NCBI GenBank assembly: GCA_021730785.1
Contig: JAKFWF010000013.1
Coordinates: 1-64,000 of the forward strand
DNA from: Hyphomicrobiaceae bacterium
GTDB taxonomy: Bacteria; Pseudomonadota; Alphaproteobacteria; Rhizobiales; Hyphomicrobiaceae
Direction: 5' to 3'
Length of the DNA: 64,000 nucleotides
This document shows, piece after piece, positions 17,510-26,748 of the stretch; position 1 is the first letter of the stretch; each line of letters opens with the position of its first letter. Both the position numbers and the translations under genes were made by a program. The notes beneath the pieces are model-generated. The model ran no database searches. It saw only the letters and a program-made list of their open reading frames with translations, and was not told the DNA's origin.

Positions 17510-18400
17510 ATGAATGTCGATTGGCGCGGCGCCTTTGTCGAAGCCGGCGATCTGCAGGTGCATTATGTGCGGGCAGGCCATGTGCGGGCAGATCAGGGCC
17601 GCCCGGTGGTGCTGTTGCACGGCTGGCCCGAATTCGCCCGCACCTGGCTGCACAATCTGGCAGAGCTCGCACAGCACTTCGACGTGATCGCGCCCGAGTT
17701 CCGCGGCTTCGGGGAGACCACCTCGAACCGCGAGCGTGACCCGGGCGGCACGCCGCCGCTGCGTCTTGCGCAGGATCTCGCAGCTTTCCTCGATGCGCTG
17801 GGGCTCGATACCGTCGACCTCGTGTCGCACGACGTTGGCTCGTTCGTGGCGCAGGCGTTTGCGCTAGCCTACCCGAAGCGCGTGCGCCGGCTGTTCTTTT
17901 TCAATTGCGCCTATCCGGGCATCGGCGCGCGCTGGGGGCAGGCCGACAATTTCCCCGAACTGTGGTATCAGCAGTTTCACCAGAAGGACTTCGCGGCGGC
18001 GCTGGTCGGATCATCCCGGGAAGCGACGCGGATCTACTTCAATCATTTCCTCACGCACTGGTGCCGGCGCAAGGACGCGTTCGCGCCCTACCTGGATGAG
18101 TGGGTGGAAAACTTCTCGCGGCCGGGCAACATCCAGGGTGGTTTCGACTGGTATGTCGGTGTGTCGGCATTCCGCCGCCGCATGATGCGGGAAGGCGCAG
18201 TCGCCGTGCCGAAGATCACCGTTCCGACCTATGTGCTGTGGGGACGGCACGATCCCGTCCTGCAGTACGCCTGGACCGATAAGCTCGGGGACACCTTCGA
18301 GACCGTCACACTCGAGTGCGCCGAGGAGGCTGGCCACTTCGTGCATTTCGAAGTGCCGCGGCTGGCCAATGAACGGATGATCGCGTTCCTGAAAGCCTGA
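17510..18400 (+). CDS. alpha/beta hydrolase, epoxide hydrolase/dehalogenase type
   Basis: 296 residues with HGWPE (oxyanion), nucleophile Asp108 in VSHDVGS, acid Asp248 in WGRHDPV and His276 in AGHFVHFE. An Asp nucleophile points to epoxide hydrolases or haloalkane/haloacetate dehalogenases rather than esterases. A cap domain of about 90 residues lies between. A perfect AAGGAGGG ribosome site is 4 bases before the ATG. The substrate cannot be told from the sequence. Confidence 0.83.
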   Translation: MNVDWRGAFVEAGDLQVHYVRAGHVRADQGRPVVLLHGWPEFARTWLHNLAELAQHFDVIAPEFRGFGETTSNRERDPGGTPPLRLAQDLAAFLDALGLDTVDLVSHDVGSFVAQAFALAYPKRVRRLFFFNCAYPGIGARWGQADNFPELWYQQFHQKDFAAALVGSSREATRIYFNHFLTHWCRRKDAFAPYLDEWVENFSRPGNIQGGFDWYVGVSAFRRRMMREGAVAVPKITVPTYVLWGRHDPVLQYAWTDKLGDTFETVTLECAEEAGHFVHFEVPRLANERMIAFLKA

Positions 18401-18497
18401 GCGAGCGTTGACTCGTTCAGCCGATGCCCGTTATCGAATCCCCAGCCAATCGTGGCCTTTTACCTGCGTGGTAGGCAGTGAGTGAAAGGAAGATCGC

Positions 18498-20486
18498 ATG
18501 TCCACTATTTCCCTGACGATGCCCGATGGGGCTAAGCGCGTTGTGGCGGCCGGCACGACCGGCCTTGATGTGGCGAAGGCCATTTCCCCCTCGCTCGCCA
18601 AGCGTACGGTCGCCATGACGCTCGACGGCGCACTGTGCGACTTGAGTGAGCCGATCGCAGCCGACGCGGCCATCAAGTTCATCGCCCGCACCGACCCGGA
18701 AGCGCTGGAGCTGATCCGCCACGACGCCGCCCACGTGTGCGCGGAAGCCGTGCAGCAGCTGTGGCCCGGCACCCAGGTGACGATCGGCCCGGTCATCGAG
18801 AACGGCTTCTTCTACGACTTCGCCAAGGCCGAGCCGTTCCAGCCCGAAGATCTGGCCAAAATTGAAAAGCGCATGGCGGAGATCATCGCCAAGAATGCGT
18901 CGTTCACCAAACAAGTGTGGAGCCGCGACAAGGCCAAGGACTATTTTCGCGCCAAGGGCGAAGCCTTCAAGGTCGAGTTGGTGGATGCCATTCCCGCCGG
19001 CGAGGACGTCAAGATCTACGCCCAGGGCGAGTGGCTCGATCTGTGCCGCGGCCCGCACATGACGTCGACGGGGAGCATCGGCAAGGCGTACAAATTGACC
19101 CGGTTCTCGGGCTCCTACTGGCGCGGGGACGCCAAGGGCGCGCAACTGCAGCGCATCTATGGTGTCGCCTTCGCCAAGGAAGAGGAACTTGCCGCCCACC
19201 TGAAGCAGCAGGAGGAAGCCGAAAAGCGCGACCACCGCAAGCTTGGCCGCGAGATGGATTTCTTCCACTTCCAGGAGGAAGGGCCGGGCGTGGTGTTCTG
19301 GCACGCGCTGGGCTGGACCACGTTCCAGCTGCTGATCTCCTACATGCGGCGCCGCCTTGCTGAAGATTATCAGGAAGTGCAGGGACCGCAGCTCCTCGAC
19401 AAGTCGCTGTGGGAAACTTCTGGCCACTGGGGCTGGTACTCGGACAACATGTTCGCGGTGAAGTCGGCGACCGCCTTCAACAATCCCGACGATGACGCGG
19501 CCGAGCAGCGCGTGTTCGCCCTGAAGCCGATGAACTGCCCGGGCCACGTGCAGATCTTCAAGCACGGCCTCAAGAGCTACCGCGATCTGCCGCTACGGCT
19601 CGCCGAATTCGGCTGCGTGCATCGCTATGAGGCGTCGGGCGCGCTGCACGGTCTGATGCGCGTGCGTGGCTTCACGCAGGACGACGCGCACGTGTTCTGC
19701 ACCGAGGAGCAGCTTGAATCCGAGTGCCTGAAGATCAACGATCTGATGATGTCGGTCTATGAGGACTTCGGCTTCAAGGAGGTCGTGGTCAAGCTCGCGA
19801 CGCGGCCCGAGAAGCGGGTGGGAACGGATGCCATGTGGGACCATGCCGAGGACATCCTGAGGAAGGTGCTGGTCAAGATGGCGGCCGAATCCGGCGGGCG
19901 CATCAAGACTGGGATCAACGAGGGCGAGGGGACGTTCTACGGGCCGAAGTTCGAGTACACCCTGCGCGATGCCATCGGCCGCGAATGGCAGTGCGGTACG
20001 ACGCAGGTGGATTTCAACCTCCCCGAACGGTTCGGCGCGTTCTACATCGCCGCCGACAGTTCGAAGAAACAGCCCGTGATGGTGCATCGCGCCATCTGCG
20101 GCTCGCTGGAGCGCTTCTTCGGCATCCTGCTCGAGAACTGCGCCGGTCATCTGCCGCTGTGGCTCGCACCCCGCCAGGTGGTGGTCGCGACAATCGTGTC
20201 GGATGCGGACGCGTATGCTCTGCAAGTCGTCAAGCAGTTGAAGGCTGCCGGCCTGCGCGCAGTCGTCGACTTGCGCAACGAGAAGATCAACTACAAGGTG
20301 CGCGAGCACTCCGAGGCCAAGGTGCCGATCATGCTGGTGGTCGGCCGCCGCGAAGCCGAGGACGGCAAGGTCGCCATGCGCCGCCTGGGCAGCCAGGACA
20401 ATGTGGTGATGGGCCTCTCCGAGGCAATCGCCGGCTTGCGCGACGAAGCCGTGCCGCCGGATTTAAGGCGGGTGTACGTTTCATAA
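18498..20486 (+). CDS. thrS: threonine-tRNA ligase
   Basis: A 662-residue ThrRS of full length. The TGS domain begins [11 protein letters not shown]. The editing domain contains the HDAAH metal site. The catalytic core has [11 protein letters not shown] with the zinc Cys, followed by [18 protein letters not shown] (motif 2). The anticodon-binding domain ends with [20 protein letters not shown] lies 5 bases before the ATG. No T-box or other leader is visible in the 97-base upstream gap. The next gene starts 44 bases downstream but differs in base composition. Confidence 0.97.
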   Translation: MSTISLTMPDGAKRVVAAGTTGLDVAKAISPSLAKRTVAMTLDGALCDLSEPIAADAAIKFIARTDPEALELIRHDAAHVCAEAVQQLWPGTQVTIGPVIENGFFYDFAKAEPFQPEDLAKIEKRMAEIIAKNASFTKQVWSRDKAKDYFRAKGEAFKVELVDAIPAGEDVKIYAQGEWLDLCRGPHMTSTGSIGKAYKLTRFSGSYWRGDAKGAQLQRIYGVAFAKEEELAAHLKQQEEAEKRDHRKLGREMDFFHFQEEGPGVVFWHALGWTTFQLLISYMRRRLAEDYQEVQGPQLLDKSLWETSGHWGWYSDNMFAVKSATAFNNPDDDAAEQRVFALKPMNCPGHVQIFKHGLKSYRDLPLRLAEFGCVHRYEASGALHGLMRVRGFTQDDAHVFCTEEQLESECLKINDLMMSVYEDFGFKEVVVKLATRPEKRVGTDAMWDHAEDILRKVLVKMAAESGGRIKTGINEGEGTFYGPKFEYTLRDAIGREWQCGTTQVDFNLPERFGAFYIAADSSKKQPVMVHRAICGSLERFFGILLENCAGHLPLWLAPRQVVVATIVSDADAYALQVVKQLKAAGLRAVVDLRNEKINYKVREHSEAKVPIMLVVGRREAEDGKVAMRRLGSQDNVVMGLSEAIAGLRDEAVPPDLRRVYVS

Positions 20487-20530
20487 CGCACTGGTGCTGA
20501 ACCGCTACAGACGACCAAACCGCATTCTTT

Positions 20531-21871
20531 ATGCTGTTGTACAGTGTATTGAACGCGTTGGGGGCTGCTGTGAGACGATTGTTATGGGCGCGTGGGCTGG
20601 CCTGGAGTGTCAGCACGGCGATGGCCTTGGTTGTATTGCTTGCACTGGTGAATTTGGATTGGGCGCGTTCGTTCGTCAAAGAGAATGACGGGGACTTTAA
20701 GCTCGTTGGACTGGCAATCGCCCCGATACTTGCCGTGCTGGGCTTCATCTGGGGCCTTGCCGACAAGGCCGAACTCAAATTTCTGGCAAAGAAGCTTGGT
20801 GAAGCAATCGAGCGGGCCAGACAAGCCGATGCAAACGCTACAGCGGCCAAGCAAGACGCGGAGCAAAAAATCTCGCGGATCAATGTTCTAGAGCGTGACC
20901 TTGAGTCGATTGCAAATTCCGGGCGGCTATGGAAGTTGCGACCTAACGATCCGTTTAAGGATTATAAAGGCTGGAAGTACGATCCCATTGGAGCCAAGAT
21001 CGTCACCATTTCTCTATTCAAAGGTGGCGTCGGCAAGACCCATCTTGCAGCAAATTTCGCAGCGTACGTTAGCGAGGCGAGAAAGAAGCCAGTGCTTCTT
21101 GTCGATCTGGATTATCAGGGGTCGCTATCGTTCCAGGTGATGTCTGCCGCCGGGATAGAACAACTGGGATCGAACGTTGATGCGCTGTTTGATGAGACGG
21201 CGGATATTGCCTCGCTCAGCCGCAAGCGGGTCCATTTGGCAAACAGCGGTCCTGACGTTGCGTTAAACGACGGTCGCGGTCTGTCGCAGGCCTGGATCGT
21301 TCCAGCAGACTATTCGCTGAACGAAGTTGAGAGTAGATTGCTCGTGCAACGCGTAGTTCACAATGAGGCCGGGCTCGACGAGCGGTATCGCCTAGCGCAT
21401 GTACTTCTAAATCCAAATGTTCGCCAACAATATGCAATGATCATCATCGATACACCGCCACGCATGACCCTGGGCACTGTCAATGCTTTCATTGCCAGCC
21501 ATTTTTTTGTGGTTCCCTCAGTGCTCGATCGCATATCGAGTGAGGCGGTCAAGCCGTTCCTGACCCAGGTGCAGGCGATGAAGAAAGATCTTTCCCTCGA
21601 TCTTGAACTGGCCGGTATCGTCGCAACAATGACACGCCAGCTACCACTCAGTGCCGCGGAAACCGGCATTCGGGACTTGATCAACTCAACAGCGAGAGAA
21701 GTACTAGGGCTCGATCACGACCCGATGATCCAGCAGAACATCCCGCGGCGGGCCCAGATCACCAACCAAAACGACCTCGGCTACTTTCTGTCGGACAGCG
21801 AAGGGCCACTTCGTACGCGATTTTACGACGCTGTCTTCGATGAGCTGTGGACACGCATAATGAAGCCATAG
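20531..21871 (+). CDS. membrane-anchored ParA/MinD-type ATPase
   Basis: 446 residues with an unusual order. Two predicted membrane segments (about 22-41 and 57-76) are followed by a charged coiled coil (about 83-128) and a ParA-type ATPase. The deviant Walker A KGGVGKT is at 164-170 with the ParA signature Lys. DLDYQGS at 192-198 is the Walker A-prime and IIIDTPPR with Asp307 is Walker B. No helix-turn-helix is present, so it is not a type Ia plasmid ParA. The gene is AT-richer than thrS before it and soxB after it and uses rarer codons, which suggests transfer. A GTG at 20570 with GGGGG upstream is an alternative start that keeps both membrane segments. No parB is nearby; the small gene at 21938 is the likely partner. 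Confidence 0.82.
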   Translation: MLLYSVLNALGAAVRRLLWARGLAWSVSTAMALVVLLALVNLDWARSFVKENDGDFKLVGLAIAPILAVLGFIWGLADKAELKFLAKKLGEAIERARQADANATAAKQDAEQKISRINVLERDLESIANSGRLWKLRPNDPFKDYKGWKYDPIGAKIVTISLFKGGVGKTHLAANFAAYVSEARKKPVLLVDLDYQGSLSFQVMSAAGIEQLGSNVDALFDETADIASLSRKRVHLANSGPDVALNDGRGLSQAWIVPADYSLNEVESRLLVQRVVHNEAGLDERYRLAHVLLNPNVRQQYAMIIIDTPPRMTLGTVNAFIASHFFVVPSVLDRISSEAVKPFLTQVQAMKKDLSLDLELAGIVATMTRQLPLSAAETGIRDLINSTAREVLGLDHDPMIQQNIPRRAQITNQNDLGYFLSDSEGPLRTRFYDAVFDELWTRIMKP

Positions 21872-21937
21872 GAATCAGGTTAACCTCGGTCCCGGCACTT
21901 GTTTCGCGTCGCCTTCCATTGGAACGGAGATGCGGGT

Positions 21938-22273
21938 ATGGATGATGCTGGTGCGAAGTTAGGTGACCTAGAGGCGCATGACGACATGGCCCGTGCAGGG
22001 AGCCCACCACTAGATGCTGCGAAGATTGAAGCGTACGTCCGTCGCCTGAGGGCTGCGGCGAACGATCAACTTGCGTTCCGTCAAATCTATGAAGCGCTGC
22101 AACACGACATGTCGCTAAAGGCGCAGGACGTGATTGCGATCGCGCAGTTGTTCGCAGGCGGGGCGGCTCCCAAATCCAGGAAGGCGGCGATCACGGCCGT
22201 CGGCCAAGAGCGGGTGCGCGTTTCACATGCGGCAACAAAGAGTGCGTCGGCTGCGAAGAACAAGGCTTGGTAA
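21938..22273 (+). CDS. small helical protein, putative partner of the ParA-type ATPase
   Basis: 111 residues from an ATG with GGAG 8 bases upstream. The N-terminus is acidic, the middle is helical (AAKIEAYVRRLRAAANDQL and following), and the tail is Lys/Ala/Ser rich and basic, as in DNA- or acid-surface-binding tails. I do not recognise a family. It follows the ATPase gene by 66 bases in the same orientation and shares its atypical base composition. ParA-type ATPases normally act with a small partner that stimulates ATP hydrolysis through a basic segment, so that role is proposed. Confidence 0.6.
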   Translation: MDDAGAKLGDLEAHDDMARAGSPPLDAAKIEAYVRRLRAAANDQLAFRQIYEALQHDMSLKAQDVIAIAQLFAGGAAPKSRKAAITAVGQERVRVSHAATKSASAAKNKAW

Positions 22274-22288
22274 TCCACCCCCAACCCC

Positions 22289-23539
22289 TCACTGCAAGTT
22301 CGGTTGCGCGCCGGCGCCTTTTTCGTCGATCAGGCGGCCGGTGCGGAATCGGTCCAACCTATAGGCGGCATTGAGCTTGTGCGGCTCATTGCGGGCGATG
22401 GTGTGGGCGAAGCAGAACCCGGAGGCCGGCGTCGCCTTGAAGCCGCCGTAACACCACCCCGCGTTCAGATAGAGCCCGTCGATCGGCGTCTTGTCGATGA
22501 TCGGCGAGCCGTCCATGCTCATATCCATGATGCCGCCCCAAGAGCGCACCACGCGCAGGCGGCCAACCATGGGCATCAGCGCCATGGCTTCTTCGGCCAC
22601 GTCTTCGACGATCGGCAGGTTGCCGCGTTGGGCATAGGAATTGTAGCCGTCGAGCCCGCCGCCGAATACAAGGCCGCCCTTGTTCGACTGGCTGATGTAG
22701 AAGTGGCCGGCGCCGAACGTGACGACACCCGGGATCAGCGGCTTCACGCCTTCCGACACGAACGCCTGCAGCACGTGGCTCTCGATCGGCAGCTTCAAGC
22801 CGGCCATGGCGGCCACGCGGGATGAATTGCCGGCGCAGGCGAGGCCTACTTTCTTGGCGCCGATGAACCCGCGCGTGGTGTCGACGCCCGTGACGCGTCC
22901 CCCATCGATGCGGATGCCAGTGACTTCGCAATTCTGGATCAAATCGACGCCCCGCTGGTCGGCGGCCCGCGCATAACCCCAGGCGACCGCGTCGTGGCGC
23001 ACGCTGCCGCCCCGCTTCTGCAGCAGGCCGCCTTGGATGGGGAACCGTGCGTTGTCGAAATCGAGGAACGGGTAAAGCTTGCGCACGCCTTCGCGGTCGA
23101 GCAGGTCCGCGTCGATGCCCAGCAGCCGCATGGCGTTGCCGCGCCGCGCATAGGCATCGCGCTGGCTGTCCGAGTGGTAGAGATTGAGCACGCCGCGCTG
23201 GGACACCATGGCGTTGTAGTTGATGTCCTGCTCAAGCCCTTCCCACAGCTTGAGGGAGTGCTCGTAGAACGGCGTGTTGCCCGGCAGCAGGTAATTCGAG
23301 CGGATGATCGTCGTATTGCGGCCGACGTTGCCGGAGCCGAGGTGGCTTTTCTCGACCACGGCGATGTTGGTCAGGTTGTGGTTCTTGGCGAGGTAATAGG
23401 CGGTGGCGAGGCCATGGCCGCCGCCGCCGACGATGATCGCATCGTAGGCGGCTTTCGGCGTCGGCTCCCGCCACACGGGTTTCCAATCGCGGTTGCCGCG
23501 CAGCGCCTGGCCGAGAATTGAGACGATGGAGTAGCGCAC
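22289..23539 (-). CDS. soxB: sarcosine oxidase beta-subunit-like FAD oxidoreductase
   Basis: 416 residues from a GTG that gives the family N-terminus RYSIVSILGQALRG. The dinucleotide-binding site is IIVGGGGHGLATAYYLA, and the FAD-attachment region GRNTTIIRSNYLLP matches the SoxB beta subunit of heterotetrameric sarcosine oxidase. SWGGIMDMSMDGSPII is the C-terminal FAD motif. The other subunits (soxA, soxD, soxG) are absent on this side, so it may work alone or with distant partners. Possible substrates are N-methylated glycines or similar amines. The gene follows a core-MetE gene on the same strand, with a hairpin cluster in between. Confidence 0.82.
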   Translation of the reverse strand: MRYSIVSILGQALRGNRDWKPVWREPTPKAAYDAIIVGGGGHGLATAYYLAKNHNLTNIAVVEKSHLGSGNVGRNTTIIRSNYLLPGNTPFYEHSLKLWEGLEQDINYNAMVSQRGVLNLYHSDSQRDAYARRGNAMRLLGIDADLLDREGVRKLYPFLDFDNARFPIQGGLLQKRGGSVRHDAVAWGYARAADQRGVDLIQNCEVTGIRIDGGRVTGVDTTRGFIGAKKVGLACAGNSSRVAAMAGLKLPIESHVLQAFVSEGVKPLIPGVVTFGAGHFYISQSNKGGLVFGGGLDGYNSYAQRGNLPIVEDVAEEAMALMPMVGRLRVVRSWGGIMDMSMDGSPIIDKTPIDGLYLNAGWCYGGFKATPASGFCFAHTIARNEPHKLNAAYRLDRFRTGRLIDEKGAGAQPNLQ

Positions 23540-23627
23540 GAGTGGGGGCCTTTGCGGTTTCGCCCATTGTCTAACGTATACCGCAGCATCGCAACTCGCT
23601 GCCGCGACAGGGCTGCTGCCCAGACCC

Positions 23628-23702
23628 GCCCGGCAGGACACCCGCCGGGCCACCCGTCTTTTTGTCATCAAAAAGAGGTGGGTTCGGGAGGTCACCTCCC
23701 GA
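23628..23702. repeat. three hairpins between core-MetE and soxB genes
   Basis: Successive inverted repeats: 23628-23634/23644-23650 (7 base pairs); 23650-23663/23670-23681 (12 base pairs with a 2-base bulge and T/A-rich inner stem); and 23684-23692/23694-23702 (9 base pairs around a single base, a near-perfect 19-base palindrome). Read on the minus strand they follow the stop of the methyltransferase gene. The middle hairpin could slow polymerase but no free T run follows. They may be REP-like repeats. Confidence 0.6.
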
Positions 23703-23732
23703 GCGGGTCATAGGGCGGCAGATCTATTCGCG

Positions 23733-24770
23733 TCAGCGACCCACCGTCTTCCGTGCCAGCTCAGCCCCCGCCCCCAATGCCCGGAGCTTGGCGGCCGCCA
23801 CATCCCGCGGGAAGGGGGCCAATCCGCAGTTGGTGCAGGCCTGGATGCGCTCGGCGTCAGCAAATTCCAGCGCCGACTTCAAGGTGGCGGCGACCGCCTC
23901 GGGCGTCTCGACCGACTTGCTGGCGACGTCGATGGCGCCGACCAGGATGGTCTTGGTCTTCAGGTGCTTGATCAGCGAGATCGGCACCTTGGAGCCCGCG
24001 CATTCGAGCGAAACCTGATGGATCTTCGACGCTTCCAGTGCGGGGAAGATCTTCTCGTACTGGCGCCACTCCTCGCCAAGCGTCAGCTTCCACTTGACGT
24101 TGGCTTCGATGCCGTAGCCGTAGCAGATGTGCACGGCGGTGGTGCACTTGAGCCCCTTCGCGGCCCGTTCGAGCGCCGGGATGCCCCACTCCGTCACTTC
24201 GTCCATGAACACGTTGAAGGCCGGCTCGTCGAACTGGATCACGTCGACGCCGAGCGCTTCCAGTTCCAGCGCCTCCTGATTCAGCAATTCGGCGAACGCC
24301 ATCGCCATGTCGGCGCGGCTGCCATAGTGCGCATTGGCGACCGTGTCGCAGATCGTCATGGGACCGGGCAGCGTGATCTTCATCTTGTGGCGCGTGTTGG
24401 CGCGCACGAACGCGGCGTCCGCCGTGTGCACGGCTTTGGGCCGCGCGAGCTTCGCCGTCACCGTCGGCACCTCGGCCTCGTAACGGTTGTTGCGGATGCC
24501 CATTTTGGTCTTCTTCGACCAATCGACGCCGGTGACCTTCTCCATGAAGCCGTGCACGAAGTGGATACGGAACTGCTCGCCGTCGGACACGATATCGATG
24601 CCGGCACCTTCCTGGAGCTTGAGCCAGAGGAGGGCTGAATCCTCCTTCATCGACTGCAACGCGGCGCCCTCGGCGTGCCACTTGGGCCAGAGCTTTTCGG
24701 TCTCGGCGAGCCAGGCGGGCTTGGGCAGGCTGCCGGCGATAGTGGTGGGGAACAGGTCAGACTTGGACAT
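23733..24770 (-). CDS. core-MetE type cobalamin-independent methionine synthase
   Basis: 345 residues equal to the catalytic C-terminal half of MetE. Zinc ligands are in place: His214 and Cys216 (AVHICYGYG), Glu256 (SLECAGS) and Cys315 (CTNCGLAPF). The N-terminal half of full MetE is absent, as in the short core-MetE family. The expected reaction is methyl transfer to homocysteine, but core enzymes often use other methyl donors and need a partner (MesX, DUF1852) that is not seen here. The preceding region carries hairpins and soxB follows on the same strand. Confidence 0.85.
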   Translation of the reverse strand: MSKSDLFPTTIAGSLPKPAWLAETEKLWPKWHAEGAALQSMKEDSALLWLKLQEGAGIDIVSDGEQFRIHFVHGFMEKVTGVDWSKKTKMGIRNNRYEAEVPTVTAKLARPKAVHTADAAFVRANTRHKMKITLPGPMTICDTVANAHYGSRADMAMAFAELLNQEALELEALGVDVIQFDEPAFNVFMDEVTEWGIPALERAAKGLKCTTAVHICYGYGIEANVKWKLTLGEEWRQYEKIFPALEASKIHQVSLECAGSKVPISLIKHLKTKTILVGAIDVASKSVETPEAVAATLKSALEFADAERIQACTNCGLAPFPRDVAAAKLRALGAGAELARKTVGR

Positions 24771-24853
24771 GGAGCAGGCGCCTTTGCTGGATTTTCGCGA
24801 CCCACCATAGAGCGCCAGCGCTGGTGTCGCGATGTATTTTTGCAGACGCCGGC

Positions 24854-25696
24854 TTAGCGAGGAAAGGCGAGCAGGTCCTGGTGACCGATGATCGTGACGG
24901 CGTCGAGGCTGACCAACCTCGCGGCAAGCCAGCTGTCGATGTCGGCGGAAGGCACAAGTCCTGTTTCGTGCACGGCGCCGGCGAAACCCTGGTCGAGGTC
25001 GCGGCGCAGCGCGATGAAGTCGGCGCCCAGCACCCAGGGGCTGGCGCCGGTTGTCACGGTATAGTTCCGATCGCCTAAGCCTTTGGCGAGGCTGCCGGTC
25101 GCGTCAGGGCCGAGCGCTGGACCAAAGCCCTTGTCGCCGTGCTGATGCCGGTTGAAGGCTGCTCGCATGGCAGCGCTGGCAAGAACTTCGGGCAGCCACG
25201 CGGCGATGCCGTCGTAGGTCAGGACCGTATAGAACGTCTGCCTGCGTGCCGCTATGGCGCTGGTGAGCCGGTCGACGAGGCCCTGGGATGCGAGATCGAA
25301 AAATGCGGCGGCTGTGACGAGATCGGCGCCGTCGACAATCTGGCCAAGGTCATCCCTCGACAGGTCGACCTGCTTGAATGTGACGTCGATCGTGGTGCCG
25401 GGCAGGGTGAGACGTAAGCCGCCATGTGTCATCGGCTCTCCAGCACCGAAGGTCGTGAGCCGTGCGCGTGCGACGGCCAGCAACGTCGGGTCGTAGTCGA
25501 CGAGCGTCCAGTGCTGCTTTGGCCCGAGCGCACTCCAGGTGCCGCGCAAGTTCGAGCCGGCGCCGCAGCCGAGATCGACGACGCGCACCAGCGGCTTGCT
25601 GGCCAAGCGCGCACGCAATTGCTCGCGCACCAGCGCGTTGACCGAGGCGTGGTCGGCCGGCTCTCGCAGCGCCAGCCACTCTGGCGAAAAGCTCAT
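24854..25696 (-). CDS. class I SAM-dependent methyltransferase
   Basis: 280 residues. The SAM-binding loop DLGCGAGSN (41-49) follows a strand VRVVDLG; motif TLVDYD provides the acidic residue for the ribose. The substrate is unknown. Its ATG overlaps the stop of the glycosyltransferase gene (ATGA), so translation is coupled and it is the last gene of a three-gene operon with the pterin-synthase-like gene. The frame extends upstream to 25918 but that part lies inside the glycosyltransferase. Confidence 0.82.
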   Translation of the reverse strand: MSFSPEWLALREPADHASVNALVREQLRARLASKPLVRVVDLGCGAGSNLRGTWSALGPKQHWTLVDYDPTLLAVARARLTTFGAGEPMTHGGLRLTLPGTTIDVTFKQVDLSRDDLGQIVDGADLVTAAAFFDLASQGLVDRLTSAIAARRQTFYTVLTYDGIAAWLPEVLASAAMRAAFNRHQHGDKGFGPALGPDATGSLAKGLGDRNYTVTTGASPWVLGADFIALRRDLDQGFAGAVHETGLVPSADIDSWLAARLVSLDAVTIIGHQDLLAFPR

Positions 25697-26748
25697 CGCG
25701 CCACGTCCTTCAATACGGTTGCGATTGTTTGCGCCGTGTCCGTCCAGCGCGGCAGGGTCTGCCCGGCACTCCAGGATGCGTCGGCGAGGGATGCCCGCAG
25801 CAGCGCGTCGCCCAGCGCCCTGTGCAGCGCGGCGCCAAGTGCCGAAGCATTGCCCGGCGGCACCTTGAGTGCCGCGCCGTCGGGCACGGTTTCGGCGGCC
25901 GCCCCGCCCGTGGTGCATACGATCGGCAGGCCGCGCGCCATGGCTTCGGTGAGCACCATGCCATAGCCCTCGAATAGGGAGGGCATGACGAACAGGTCGG
26001 CGCGGTCATACAACGCGACCAGTGCCGCTTCATCCACGGCGCCGGCAATTGTCATTCGGTCGCCAAGTCCCGATGCGGCGATGGCATCTTCGACGCGCGC
26101 GAGTTCCGTCTGGTCGCGCGTGGCACCAACAATGGTGAGCTGCCAGTCGAGGTCGCCGAGGCGCGCAAGCGCCTCGATCAGGACGGCATACCCCTTGCGC
26201 GGCACGATCGAGCCGACGGCCAGCAGCTGCAGTGGCGAGCCAGTGCCAACACCGGTGTCCGTTGCGCGTGGCGCTGCGTCAGTCCCGGGCTCTGCCACGG
26301 TGATCTTGGCAGCCGGCACGGCCAGGTCCGACTGCAGGAGTTGCGATGTCATGCGGCTGGTGACGATGATGCGGGTCGCGTGTGCCAGCGCCGCCGTCTC
26401 GCTCGCGAGCAGAACCGCTGCACGATCGGCGTCGATGCCGGTTTCAAACGCCAAGGGGTGATGGACGAGCGCGACCACCTTGTGCGTGAGCGCAGCGATC
26501 GTCGCGGCCGAAAACGCGCCGTAGGCAAGGCCGTCGATCAGCAGGACCGTGTCCTTCGACGGGGCCACGAGGGCCTGCGCCGTGGTGCACAGATCCATGC
26601 CGCTGGGGCGAGGAAACGAGCGCGGCAGGGGCAGATGCTCGATCTCGATCCCGAGGTCCGGCAGCAACGCCAACACGTGCCGGTCGTAGGCATAGCCGCC
26701 CGTCGGCTGCTCGATGTCACCTGGGATCGCGAACGCCACCTTCGTCAT
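25693..26748 (-). CDS. glycosyltransferase family 4
   Basis: 351 residues, GT-B fold. The N-terminal domain begins with VAFAIPGDIEQPTGGYAYD. The C-terminal domain has GSIVPRKGYAVLIEA and the E-x7-E signature FEGYGMVLTEAM of retaining GT4 enzymes. No membrane segments. It overlaps by four bases both with the preceding pterin-synthase-like gene and with the following methyltransferase, so the three are translated as a unit. It could glycosylate a pterin or another small molecule, but the acceptor is not known. Confidence 0.85.
   Translation of the reverse strand: MTKVAFAIPGDIEQPTGGYAYDRHVLALLPDLGIEIEHLPLPRSFPRPSGMDLCTTAQALVAPSKDTVLLIDGLAYGAFSAATIAALTHKVVALVHHPLAFETGIDADRAAVLLASETAALAHATRIIVTSRMTSQLLQSDLAVPAAKITVAEPGTDAAPRATDTGVGTGSPLQLLAVGSIVPRKGYAVLIEALARLGDLDWQLTIVGATRDQTELARVEDAIAASGLGDRMTIAGAVDEAALVALYDRADLFVMPSLFEGYGMVLTEAMARGLPIVCTTGGAAAETVPDGAALKVPPGNASALGAALHRALGDALLRASLADASWSAGQTLPRWTDTAQTIATVLKDVAR

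Noticed and set aside
20531-21871. Plasmid partition ParA
   Set aside because: No parB, no HTH and two membrane segments; it does not fit plasmid ParA.
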